From positions 1 to 64,000 of the forward strand of contig CANQDR010000005.1 in assembly GCA_947593615.1 (NCBI GenBank): a DNA stretch of 64,000 nt. Direction: 5' to 3'. The notes under the pieces are model-generated. The model saw only the letters and a list, made by a program, of their open reading frames with translations. It was not told where the DNA came from and did not search any database. This DNA comes from an uncultured Clostridia bacterium. GTDB taxonomy: Bacteria; Bacillota; Clostridia; Oscillospirales; Acutalibacteraceae. Positions 1 through 9,381 of this stretch are shown piece after piece (position 1 is the first letter of the stretch; every line of letters starts with the position of its first letter). Made by a program: the position numbers and the translations under genes.

Positions 1-792
1 GCTATAACAAGCGCAACTCACATAGGCAACCTTAATCCGTTCCGCTACAGAGGTTATTACTACGACAGCGAAACAGGGCTATATTACCTGATGAGCCGTT
101 ACTATGACCCTATTACTCACAGATTTATTAATGCGGACGGTTACTTCCAGTCCGGCGGCGATATTCTTGACGCTAATATGTCGGCTTATTGCGCTAATAA
201 TCCAATTATGTATTCTGATTCTAGCGGTGAATTAACTTCTAAAGAAATTCTTGAAGATATTGTAAATAATCCAAATTCAAAATTTACGGTTAGAGATGCG
301 ACAATTGCACAAAAATACGAACAAAATCAACTTAAACTTGCTGATGCAAATTACAAAAATGGTATAGTGCAACAACAAAGCTATGGATTCTTATTAGGAT
401 ACTATGTCAAAGCAGGTACATATTATATGGAGGACGATGGTCCATCTTTATTTAATGCATATGCCTTTAACAATTGTAATGATTGGAAAACATCTGAGGT
501 AGGAATTGGTATACATACTCTTTCAGCATTTGTTGGACTTGATAATCTTGGCATACAGTTGGGTCTTCCTTTTAATCATGATGTTTACTCATTAGAAGCA
601 ACCGTATCTTTACAAGATTTATGCGTCAGGATCGGGTGGGACTCTAACGAATATATAGATCATAATGTTTATGCCGTAAATGGTAGCGGACTAGAAATCA
701 ACCTTCTTACAGTAGTAATGTTAGGTGTCACAATTTATACAGATTACTATGGTATCCCAACAAATCCAAGTTGGGGATATTCTGGTCTATAA
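1..792 (+). CDS. RHS repeat protein, C-terminal end with variable tip (cassette 1, cut by window edge)
   Basis: The frame is open from base 1, so the visible part is the C-terminal end of a longer RHS/YD-repeat protein. The first residues are the RHS core end signature (RYRGYYYDSETGLYYLMSRY, then YDP and RFINAD). After the shared NNP junction near base 205 the sequence switches to a unique AT-rich tip of about 190 residues that I do not recognise. In this family, core-end conservation followed by an unrelated tip marks polymorphic toxins, so toxicity of the tip is inference. A small membrane protein gene follows after 16 bases and is the likely immunity partner. The ATG at 91 lies inside the conserved core and is not a believable start. 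I cannot tell whether this belongs to the full-length RHS gene or to another cassette. Confidence 0.8.
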   Translation, partial: AITSATHIGNLNPFRYRGYYYDSETGLYYLMSRYYDPITHRFINADGYFQSGGDILDANMSAYCANNPIMYSDSSGELTSKEILEDIVNNPNSKFTVRDATIAQKYEQNQLKLADANYKNGIVQQQSYGFLLGYYVKAGTYYMEDDGPSLFNAYAFNNCNDWKTSEVGIGIHTLSAFVGLDNLGIQLGLPFNHDVYSLEATVSLQDLCVRIGWDSNEYIDHNVYAVNGSGLEINLLTVVMLGVTIYTDYYGIPTNPSWGYSGL

Positions 793-808
793 ATATAGGT
801 GAATTATT

Positions 809-1456
809 ATGATATATTATTTTATTAGAATTACTATTTTTATAATAATTGTTTTATTTACTGCTTTAATATGGAAAAAAAATATTATACATATAAAAGC
901 AAAGAATAAAAAAATAATCTCTTTATTTTTATTGATAGTATTAATTATATTTGCTTTTTATCCATATGAGGGCTATTTTATAAGATTTAAAACTAAAGAA
1001 TCATCTATCAATTATTCCATCCCATATATCAATAGCTGTAATAATTATTATATTCAAGATAATAATACTGTGTTTTTTATAAGCAACAAGGGAAACAATT
1101 ATTATTATCATTCTATAGCGTTATATAATAATACATATGGTTTATGTGATTTTAATACGAATATAAAATTGAATATCGCAAAGTATCTTGATTGTGGTAA
1201 AGTAAAGGGATTATTTTCAGTTAGTACTGTATATAATCAAATTACCAACAAAACTTGCTATTTTATCAATTTTACAAAGGCAGTAAATACCACAATTGAT
1301 AATGACTTTAATATCTATGATACCAATGATAGTATTTGTAATCAAATTAAAGAATTACAAAATGATAGTATAAAAATATTTTATAAAGTGGCAGATGGTC
1401 AACCTGATCAAAACTTTGCCATAAAGATTAATAATAAAATATATTCAATTATGTAA
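809..1456 (+). CDS. Small membrane protein, candidate immunity protein of RHS cassette 1
   Basis: This is a 215-residue protein of no family I recognise. It starts with a GGTGA ribosome site ahead of ATG 809. Residues 4-22 and 36-54 are strongly hydrophobic, giving two membrane segments, and the rest is a polar, Asn/Tyr-rich domain likely outside the membrane. It sits 16 bases behind the variable tip of RHS cassette 1, the usual place for the cognate immunity gene of a contact-dependent toxin. The gene is much more AT-rich than the RHS core, as tip/immunity pairs often are. The immunity role is inferred only from position and membrane topology. Confidence 0.6.
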   Translation: MIYYFIRITIFIIIVLFTALIWKKNIIHIKAKNKKIISLFLLIVLIIFAFYPYEGYFIRFKTKESSINYSIPYINSCNNYYIQDNNTVFFISNKGNNYYYHSIALYNNTYGLCDFNTNIKLNIAKYLDCGKVKGLFSVSTVYNQITNKTCYFINFTKAVNTTIDNDFNIYDTNDSICNQIKELQNDSIKIFYKVADGQPDQNFAIKINNKIYSIM

Positions 1457-1462
1457 ATATGA

Positions 1463-1507
1463 GACAAGTAACGGTTCTGTATTCTTGCAGCACCGTTCAC
1501 TTGTGTC
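1463..1507 (+). repeat. Imperfect hairpin between RHS cassettes 1 and 2
   Basis: ACAAGT-ACGGT pairs with ACCGT-TC-ACTTGT across a loop of about 16 bases, with a one- or two-base bulge. There is no clear U-run after it, so a terminator is possible but not certain. It lies just upstream of the point (about 1529) where RHS homology resumes. Confidence 0.35.
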
Positions 1508-1528
1508 AAGATGCTATTTAATAAGCAA

Positions 1529-3282
1529 GGTCAAATGTCAGTAAATATGAATACGGCAAGGACAACCTGCTTACAAAGTTTATAATCAACGAAACCAGAA
1601 ATGTGGCTTATTCATATGACGGACTTGACCGTCTTACAAAAACATCTCTGTCAACTATTCGTCCTATTGATACGACTTACACCTATTACAACAGCAAACG
1701 CGGAGACGGTTATACAACAACAAAGATAGAAACCGAAACCATTGACGGTGTAACGTACAAATACATCTATGATACGCTCGGAAACATAACCAACATACAA
1801 AAGAAAAACGGAACTGCTTACAAAGATTTATACTATTACGAATATGACGCAATGAATCAATTAGTATATGAAAAAGATTTTGAGAAGTCACAGATACATG
1901 AATACTTGTATGATACGGGCGGAAATATAGTAGTTGAATATATACATGATGTAGGCACAAACGGCATACCGACCAACACAAAGCAGATACGTTACCAATA
2001 TGATGATTCAAACTGGACGGACAAGCTTACCTCTTACAACGGGCAGGCAATAACGTATGATAGCATAGGTAATCCGCTGACATATCGTGACGGAATGACA
2101 ATGACGTGGCAAAACGGACGACAGCTTGCATCTCTGAAAAAGGGCAGTAACAACATAAGCTACAGCTATGACAGCAACAACATTCGTATAAGCAAGACCG
2201 TCAACGGAGTAAAATATACATATGAATACCTAAACGGAATGTTATTGTATGAAACACGCGGAGAGTCAAAATTCTATTATTCCTACGACACAAGCGGAAT
2301 ACTGTACTCGGTAAAATACACACTCACCGATTCTTCAGAATTGCTTACCTATTACTTTACCCACAATTCACGCGGAGACATAATCGGCATTTACAACGGC
2401 GAAGGAACACTGAAAGCACAGTATGAGTATGACGCTTGGGGTAATGTAACGTCAATTACAGATGGAAATGGAAATGCTATAACAAGCGCAACTCACATAG
2501 GCAACCTTAATCCGTTCCGCTACAGAGGTTATTACTACGACAGCGAAACAGGACTATATTACCTGATGAGCCGTTATTATGACCCTGTTACACACAGATT
2601 TATTAATGCGGATGATTCCGATGTAATAGTCTTGTCGCAGGATCTCAATGACAAAAATTTATTTGCATATACTGATAATAATCCTATTATATGCATTGAT
2701 GACGGTGGCGAATGTTGGCATATTGCAATAGGTGCAGTTATAGGAGCTATTGTCAACGTAACTTCTACAATTATCACAAATGTCGCTTCAGGAAAAGACT
2801 GGACAGATGATATAGGTATTGCTGCTTTATCAGGTGCTGCGAGCGGTGCTTTATCAGCAACCGGAGTTGGAATAGTTGGTTCCATAGTGGGGAATGCTGC
2901 AATAGGTGGTTTTTCAAGTGCCGCATCCCAAATAAAAAACAATAAAGGTTTTGATAATTTTAATTGGGGTGAAGTTGCATCAGAGACGGTCATGGGTGGT
3001 ATTTCCGGCGCTATAGGAAAAGCAGGATACGGTTCAAAACATTTGAATAAAGCAAGTAAGCAACTCACAAAACGAACTGTAAATGCCGTTAAAAATAATG
3101 GATTAAAATCTTCTGCAGTTCGAGAGATAAAGAAAGCCGGTATAAATTATGTAAAAAACACTAAAAAAATAGTAACCTCTGGAGTGAAAAAAGGAATACT
3201 TAAACCTGCTATTTATACTACACCGATAAAAACTATTAAAATTACAGTTAATCACTTTTTAGGTCATTGCGGTCATGCCTAA
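1529..3282 (+). CDS. RHS cassette 2: 5'-truncated RHS core with variable tip
   Basis: RHS homology begins abruptly near 1529, just after an in-frame TAA, and no start with a ribosome site is visible. The GTG at 1603 lies inside the core (RNVAYSYDGLDR). From about 1530 to 2551 the DNA matches 7662-8683 with no difference I could find. The product carries YD repeats and the core end signature, then diverges at RFINAD to a tip beginning DDSDVIVLSQD and passing through NNPIICIDDGG. The tip has a Gly/Ala-rich hydrophobic stretch (about 125 residues) like the pretoxin segments of Gram-positive RHS proteins, then a Lys-rich end with a final HCGH. I recognise no catalytic family. It is probably a silent cassette, expressed only after recombination with an upstream RHS gene. 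Confidence 0.75.
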
Positions 3283-3299
3283 AATATAGGAGTAAATTT

Positions 3300-3731
3300 A
3301 TGGATGTTTTATTTCTTATATTAAAATGTCTATCAATGCTAACCAATGCTGTTTGGATTGATGTAATAGGCGGTTCTTATAAAGTTCTTAAACTAGGACG
3401 CAGTAAAAACGGATATAAAAAATTGAAAAAAACTCTTACAATATGGGACAGAATTTTTAAGTTGAGATATGTAAGCCTTTCCAAAAAAGCAGTAAAGTTT
3501 CAATACTATTTTGTAATTATGACATATCTCGGTTATTTGTGTATTTTTGCCTTGCTAATAATTTGGATTGTATCGTTGTTTACACATAATTTTGGAGAAA
3601 TGTTTTCAATTTTTTTATTTGTCAAGTGCTACACCTTTGAATTACCTGCCTTCATTTTTACTTGTCTTAATACAGGCAGAACTAAAGACAAGGTTGGTTT
3701 GGATTGGAAATTTATTGAGGAATATAGCTGA
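3300..3731 (+). CDS. Small membrane protein, candidate immunity protein of RHS cassette 2
   Basis: I chose ATG 3300 because AGGAG stands 6-7 bases ahead of it. An upstream in-frame codon at 3267 overlaps the RHS end and has no such site. The protein has 143 residues, a hydrophobic stretch early on and a strong membrane segment around residues 75-100 (YLGYLCIFALLIIWIVSLF). It is separated from the RHS cassette 2 stop by 17 bases and followed by a hairpin at 3778-3805. Family unknown. The immunity role is inferred from position. Confidence 0.55.
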   Translation: MDVLFLILKCLSMLTNAVWIDVIGGSYKVLKLGRSKNGYKKLKKTLTIWDRIFKLRYVSLSKKAVKFQYYFVIMTYLGYLCIFALLIIWIVSLFTHNFGEMFSIFLFVKCYTFELPAFIFTCLNTGRTKDKVGLDWKFIEEYS

Positions 3732-3777
3732 TATAATAAATACAGCCGAAAAGATTATTATAAAAGAACAAATTTTT

Positions 3778-3805
3778 GGGGACGGTTTTTGATAAAACTG
3801 TCCCC
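3778..3805 (+). terminator. Hairpin terminator ending RHS cassette 2
   Basis: GGGGACGGTTTT and AAAACTGTCCCC form a 12-base-pair stem with one G-T pair and a 4-base loop (TGAT). A pyrimidine-rich run (CTCCCTTTTC) follows. It closes the tip/immunity unit of cassette 2. Confidence 0.6.
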
Positions 3806-3878
3806 TCCCTTTTCAAAACAGTATGAATATATTGTAACTTGACAAGAATAAGTTCGCCATGAAATAAATAATATAGCA

Positions 3879-4996
3879 ACATAAGCTACAGCTATGACAG
3901 TGACAACATTCGTATAAGCAAAACGGTCAACGGAGTAAAATATACATATGAATACCTTGACGGAATGTTATTGTATGAAACACGCGGAGAGTCAAAATTC
4001 TATTATTCCTACGACACAAGCGGAACACTGTACTCGGTAAAATACACACTAACCGATTCTTCCGAATTGCTTACCTATTACTTTACACACAATTCACGCG
4101 GAGATATAATCGGCATTTACAACGGCGAAGGAACACTGAAAGCACAGTATGAGTATGATTCATGGGGTAATGTAACGTCAATTACAGATGGAAATGGAAA
4201 TGCTATAACAAGCGCAACTCACATAGGCAACCTTAATCCGTTCCGCTACAGAGGTTATTACTACGACAGCGAAACAGGTCTTTATTACCTGATGAGCCGT
4301 TACTATGACCCTGTTACTCACAGATTTATTAATGCAGACGGTTACTTCCAGTCCGGCGGCGGTATTCTTGACGCTAATATGTCGGCTTATTGTGCAAATA
4401 ATCCAATTATTCGTTTAGATACAAATGGAGAATTCTGGGAAATAGCCGCAATCATCGCAGTAGTTGTAGGGATATGCACTGCTGTCCTATCTGGTTGTTC
4501 CTCAAAAACAAGTAACAAATCTTCATCACCTCGTTCTGATTTAGCATCAAAGCCTAATTTAGACAGAAAAAAAGCAAATAAAGGCAGTTATAACTGTTAT
4601 GGAAATGCAATAGGAAAGCAAACAATAGCTAATCCATCGGGATATCAGACAGGTGATTCAACTGAAAAGACATTTCAAGCTGTTATCAAGGATGTGGGTT
4701 CAAACAATGTCCGTAGGCTTACATCTGTAAATGATATAGTGTATGATAATGAGAATTTAGTTGCCTTAAAATGTGGACCAATGGATTATCATTTTATGGT
4801 TCGTGTTGATGGCGTTTGGTATAATAAACCTGGAACTACACCATTAATATCGAATGAGTCATTAAGTATTGTTACAGCAGACAAATGGATAGGACGTTAT
4901 TTGAATAACTATGGAGAATTACAATCGAACCCTAGAATTTATTATGATGATGAGACAATTTATTTTGCTATTGCGAAAGAATGGGATGTAAATTGA
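3879..4996 (+). CDS. RHS cassette 3: short 5'-truncated RHS core with peptidase-like tip
   Basis: Homology to the RHS core starts near 3879 (NISYSYDSDN) without a start codon. The ATG at 3965 lies inside the core. Only about 165 residues of core are kept before the NNP junction. The tip begins with a hydrophobic stretch ending VLSGCSSK, like a lipobox in an odd place, then a Ser/Lys linker. The last 130 residues carry NCYGNAIG and, about 70 residues later, DYHFMVRVDGVWYNKPG. A Cys-Tyr near the start of the domain and a later DYHF...W..KPG resemble a cysteine-peptidase-like fold I have seen in bacterial proteins, but I cannot confirm the family here. The stop overlaps the next gene by 16 bases. 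Confidence 0.75.
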
Positions 4997-5676
4997 GAAG
5001 ATTTTTTTATATACTAATCATTATTCCTACGTTCATAATGTTATTATCAGGTTGTAATGAAAGGAGTGAACGTAAAGTGACCCCAGAGCAATTGAGTAAT
5101 ATACGAATTAACAACAGTGATGATATAAATTCATCAAAAATGATTGAGTACTCTTTAGATGAACTGAACAATTTTTTTGGTGAATATTCTGCTCAAGAAT
5201 TGAGTACTTTTAACATTTGTGGAAATCAAAAAGATTTATCTATTGAAAGTGTTAATAAAATATTTCCTATTCAAATATTAAGGCATAATGAAAATAGCTA
5301 TTATTCTGTTTATCGTGTCTCTAATGGTGGTTTTTACTATGTCTTTTGGTCTCAAAATGATAAAGGAGTTTCTGTTAGCGATACCTTTTATATTAACAAA
5401 CTTAAGAATAAAAACGATTTTAGCAGTTTGCAAATCGGTAAAAGCAGCTATGCGGATGTATACAAAATTGATCCATCTAGTGAATTAATTCTATTATTGT
5501 CAAATGGGGTATATTCATATAGTCTTCTTGATAACAAAAAGCTTTTAGAAATCCAATATACCTTTAATGACATAAATGATAGGGATGATTTAATTATCAA
5601 TTCAATAAATATAGTATCAGCAAAACACCAATATGGTTCAATTCTGCAATCTATTTTAAAAAAGGATTTGCCATAA
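4981..5676 (+). CDS. Lipoprotein, candidate immunity protein of RHS cassette 3
   Basis: This 231-residue protein opens with a basic N-end and a hydrophobic signal ending in the lipobox LLSGC (Cys 25), so it is predicted to be exported and lipid-anchored. The rest is a soluble domain without a family I recognise. Its first codons overlap the last 16 bases of the RHS tip, which suggests translational coupling. A lipoprotein outside the membrane would be well placed to block a toxin acting at or beyond the membrane. That role is inference. Confidence 0.6.
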   Translation: MGCKLRRFFYILIIIPTFIMLLSGCNERSERKVTPEQLSNIRINNSDDINSSKMIEYSLDELNNFFGEYSAQELSTFNICGNQKDLSIESVNKIFPIQILRHNENSYYSVYRVSNGGFYYVFWSQNDKGVSVSDTFYINKLKNKNDFSSLQIGKSSYADVYKIDPSSELILLLSNGVYSYSLLDNKKLLEIQYTFNDINDRDDLIINSINIVSAKHQYGSILQSILKKDLP

Positions 5677-5740
5677 TCACATTTTTATACATAATAAAAG
5701 AAACGGAAATAAAGAGATACTTTACTATGAAAATTTTTAA

Positions 5741-6055
5741 ATGCAGGCAATGGATTATGAACAAATAAAAAGAACGAGCCTGCTATCCCCCCTATCTGCA
5801 GGTGCATGTTTTTTATTATGTTTATTAATTAAATATTTGAATGTTAAAGTACTAAGGTTTTATTATTTGTTTTATATTATCTTTGCAATATATATAATTA
5901 TTGTTTTCGTAGGAATAATTTATGAATGTAAAAGATATGAAAATAAAACAGGCGAAAAACCACCCACGGATAATTTTCTTAAAAACCTTAATATAATGCA
6001 AATAATAACTTTTATTTTGTTTGCTGTTTCTTTTTTACTTTTTGCATTTATTTAA
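5741..6055 (+). CDS. Small three-helix membrane protein in RHS cassette 3
   Basis: A 104-residue protein with three hydrophobic segments (about residues 16-33, 39-60 and 85-104). No strong ribosome site is seen at ATG 5741, and ATG 5750 is an alternative start. It lies between the lipoprotein gene and the long hairpin at 6059-6092, so it belongs to cassette 3, perhaps as a second immunity gene. Family unknown. Confidence 0.45.
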   Translation: MQAMDYEQIKRTSLLSPLSAGACFLLCLLIKYLNVKVLRFYYLFYIIFAIYIIIVFVGIIYECKRYENKTGEKPPTDNFLKNLNIMQIITFILFAVSFLLFAFI

Positions 6056-6058
6056 TTT

Positions 6059-6092
6059 ATACCCCACCACTAATAAATTAGTGGTGGGGTAT
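6059..6092 (+). terminator. Perfect 16-bp-arm hairpin between RHS cassettes 3 and 4
   Basis: ATACCCCACCACTAAT and its exact reverse complement are separated by only two bases (AA). The right arm is followed by TTTATAAAG. It can act as a terminator of cassette 3. It also carries a stop (TAG) in the frame of the next RHS core, and RHS homology begins immediately after it. Confidence 0.6.
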
Positions 6093-6216
6093 TTATAAAG
6101 AACTCAACAGCGGAAAACATCAAACAGCTAAACCGTGTCAGTACAGAAAATCAACAGGCACGGCATATTTTGACGGGATACAGCTTGAAGAATACGGAGT
6201 AGCCAACGGCTATAAT

Positions 6217-9200
6217 ATGCTTGAAAATGCAGGCTTTGAAAACTATTCCTCAAATGGACTTCCTGCATACTGGTACGATGAATACTCAAATCTTGATTCA
6301 TCAACAGATACTAAGAGCACAACTCATTATTATGGCGCAAGTTCTTTCAGGATCAAAGGCACAAGCAATGTTGCAAAAGGAATAAAACAAACCGTCAGTG
6401 TAAGCGGAAGCGAGAATGATACCTACATCATAAGCGGCTGGGCAAAGGCAAATGCTGTTCCAAAGGACGATGACGACGTCAAAAAGTTTAAATTATCTGT
6501 AAAAATAACTTACTCGGACGGCACATCAGTATGGAAAGCACCGGCAGAATTTAATCATTCAATTTCAGACTGGCAGTTTACTTCCGCCGCATTCACATTA
6601 AGCGACAATAACAGCAATACCAACAAGTCGCCGTCAAGCATAACAGTTTGCGCACGATATCATAATCAGTCAAATTATGCATATTTTGATAATTTGTGTC
6701 TTGAAAAAGACAACGCTCAGAGTTATACTTATGATAAAGACGGAAAACTTGTTACAGTTGTAGATAATTCCAAAGAACAGTCAACTATGGAATACACAAA
6801 TTCCGACTTGACTAAAAGTATAGACGCAAAGGGTTATGCTTACGAATATAAGTATGACAGCAAGCACAATATGACTCAGGCAAAAAGCCAGAACGGAGTT
6901 ACCTACAATTACGCTTACAACAACAAAGGTCTTGCCACTTCTCTTGAAGTAAAGGGAAATAATGTAAAGAGCCTGAAAACCGAAGTAACCTATGACAGCA
7001 AGGGTCTGCTTGCAACCGCAAAGGATCAGGACGGAAATCAGGCGTCATGCAGCTACAACAGCAATACAGGTACTCTGACAAGCGTTACCGATGACAGCGG
7101 CACAACATCATACACCTATGACAGCAACACCGATCAGGTAACAAATATTTCAAAAACAGATGAGTTCACCGGAGATACATACGCAATTGATTATGCCTAT
7201 TCGGACAATTCAAAACAGCTTAAAAAGGTTTCGCATAACGGAACGGACTACAACATTGAATATGACCAATACGGCAACAAAACCAATTCAAAGGTCGGTA
7301 CTCAGTCATTGGCAAGCTATACCTACAATTTAAACAACGGAGCGCTTATAAGCTCAACCTACGGAACGGGACAAACCGTAAGCTATACCTATGACGCATT
7401 CGGCAACGTAGCTTCAAGAAAGTACAACGGAAAAACAGCATTTTCCTGGAACTCTGACAGAAACGGAAGCGTAGTCAGAGAGAATGACCATATAAACAAT
7501 TTCATGTATGACTATACCTATGACACCACAGGCAGACTTGTGCGCAAAATGGCAAAGAACACAGCCGCCGCAGATTCAACCAACAAAACGTGGTACAACA
7601 TAGAATACGGCTACGACCTGAACAACAACATAACCCGTCTTGCCAACAAAACTATGTCAAGGTCAAATGTCAGCAAATATGAATACGGCAAGGACAACCT
7701 GCTTACAAAGTTTATAATCAACGAAACCAGAAATGTGGCTTATTCATATGACGGACTTGACCGTCTTACAAAAACATCTCTGTCAACTATTCGTCCTATT
7801 GATACGACTTACACCTATTACAACAGCAAACGCGGAGACGGTTATACAACAACAAAGATAGAAACCGAAACCATTGACGGTGTAACGTACAAATACATCT
7901 ATGATACGCTCGGAAACATAACCAACATACAAAAGAAAAACGGAACTGCTTACAAAGATTTATACTATTACGAATATGACGCAATGAATCAATTAGTATA
8001 TGAAAAAGATTTTGAGAAGTCACAGATACATGAATACTTGTATGATACGGGCGGAAATATAGTAGTTGAATATATACATGATGTAGGCACAAACGGCATA
8101 CCGACCAACACAAAGCAGATACGTTACCAATATGATGATTCAAACTGGACGGACAAGCTTACCTCTTACAACGGGCAGGCAATAACGTATGATAGCATAG
8201 GTAATCCGCTGACATATCGTGACGGAATGACAATGACGTGGCAAAACGGACGACAGCTTGCATCTCTGAAAAAGGGCAGTAACAACATAAGCTACAGCTA
8301 TGACAGCAACAACATTCGTATAAGCAAGACCGTCAACGGAGTAAAATATACATATGAATACCTAAACGGAATGTTATTGTATGAAACACGCGGAGAGTCA
8401 AAATTCTATTATTCCTACGACACAAGCGGAATACTGTACTCGGTAAAATACACACTCACCGATTCTTCAGAATTGCTTACCTATTACTTTACCCACAATT
8501 CACGCGGAGACATAATCGGCATTTACAACGGCGAAGGAACACTGAAAGCACAGTATGAGTATGACGCTTGGGGTAATGTAACGTCAATTACAGATGGAAA
8601 TGGAAATGCTATAACAAGCGCAACTCACATAGGCAACCTTAATCCGTTCCGCTACAGAGGTTATTACTACGACAGCGAAACAGGTCTTTATTACCTGATG
8701 AGCCGTTACTATGACCCTGTTACTCACAGATTTATTAATGCAGACGGTTACTTCCAGTCCGGCGGCGATATTCTTGATGCTAATATGTCGGCTTATTGCA
8801 GGAATAACCCAAACACATATATAGATAAATCAGGTTGTTTAGTATGTACTATAGGATTTAGTGTTATGGGATTTGCTGGACTTGCCGCTGGCGGAACATT
8901 ATATTTGGCTTTCGATGATAAAGGTAATTGTGGAATTTTTCTATCATATATAGATTACAATAAAAGTGGAGGAATGGGAATATTAGGAGCAAGTGGCACA
9001 ATTACTACCAGTGTAATATGGGATGCTGATACAATAGATGACTTAAGCAACAACTATGAAAATATAGGATTTAGTATTGGTGAAGGTCCTTCAGCTGGCT
9101 TGGACTTAATAAGTTTAGACGATAATTTGAGTCGCATCTCAGTATCAGCCGGTGCCGGAGCTGGTTTTGATTGGTTACATGTATATAACACAACGACTAC

Positions 9201-9360
9201 CAAACTATGGTCAAATAATAATTCAACTCAATTGAAAAGTACATCTACATCTAAACCTAATGTTACCAATAATATTTGTAGTATATGTGGTAGGGTAAAA
9301 GGTTATAGTCCTTTTGAATGTAGTACCGGATTGCCGATTAGAAAAAATAAATACCCGTAA
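6217..9360 (+). CDS. RHS cassette 4: longest RHS core in the window, with variable tip
   Basis: The protein has 1047 residues from ATG 6217, but the frame is open from about 6086 and codes a convincing RHS-type sequence (STGTAYFDGIQLEEYG) before that ATG. No ribosome site is visible, so this too seems 5'-truncated. Residues 1-170 form a carbohydrate-binding-like beta domain that RHS proteins often carry before the repeats. About residues 170-845 are YD repeats ending in the core signature. After NNPNTYIDKSG comes a unique tip of about 185 residues, Gly/Ser-rich with two CxxC-type pairs near the end (CSICGR). No toxin family is recognised. Two small membrane protein genes follow closely. Its core DNA is nearly identical to that of cassette 2. 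Confidence 0.8.
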   Translation: MLENAGFENYSSNGLPAYWYDEYSNLDSSTDTKSTTHYYGASSFRIKGTSNVAKGIKQTVSVSGSENDTYIISGWAKANAVPKDDDDVKKFKLSVKITYSDGTSVWKAPAEFNHSISDWQFTSAAFTLSDNNSNTNKSPSSITVCARYHNQSNYAYFDNLCLEKDNAQSYTYDKDGKLVTVVDNSKEQSTMEYTNSDLTKSIDAKGYAYEYKYDSKHNMTQAKSQNGVTYNYAYNNKGLATSLEVKGNNVKSLKTEVTYDSKGLLATAKDQDGNQASCSYNSNTGTLTSVTDDSGTTSYTYDSNTDQVTNISKTDEFTGDTYAIDYAYSDNSKQLKKVSHNGTDYNIEYDQYGNKTNSKVGTQSLASYTYNLNNGALISSTYGTGQTVSYTYDAFGNVASRKYNGKTAFSWNSDRNGSVVRENDHINNFMYDYTYDTTGRLVRKMAKNTAAADSTNKTWYNIEYGYDLNNNITRLANKTMSRSNVSKYEYGKDNLLTKFIINETRNVAYSYDGLDRLTKTSLSTIRPIDTTYTYYNSKRGDGYTTTKIETETIDGVTYKYIYDTLGNITNIQKKNGTAYKDLYYYEYDAMNQLVYEKDFEKSQIHEYLYDTGGNIVVEYIHDVGTNGIPTNTKQIRYQYDDSNWTDKLTSYNGQAITYDSIGNPLTYRDGMTMTWQNGRQLASLKKGSNNISYSYDSNNIRISKTVNGVKYTYEYLNGMLLYETRGESKFYYSYDTSGILYSVKYTLTDSSELLTYYFTHNSRGDIIGIYNGEGTLKAQYEYDAWGNVTSITDGNGNAITSATHIGNLNPFRYRGYYYDSETGLYYLMSRYYDPVTHRFINADGYFQSGGDILDANMSAYCRNNPNTYIDKSGCLVCTIGFSVMGFAGLAAGGTLYLAFDDKGNCGIFLSYIDYNKSGGMGILGASGTITTSVIWDADTIDDLSNNYENIGFSIGEGPSAGLDLISLDDNLSRISVSAGAGAGFDWLHVYNTTTTKLWSNNNSTQLKSTSTSKPNVTNNICSICGRVKGYSPFECSTGLPIRKNKYP

Positions 9361-9381
9361 TTACAGAGGAGAATATAAGAT

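Noticed and set aside
1664..2011. Open frame on the minus strand, repeated exactly at 7796-8143
   Set aside because: It is antisense to the RHS core and is duplicated only because the core is. It has Cys/Leu-rich shadow composition and no ribosome site.
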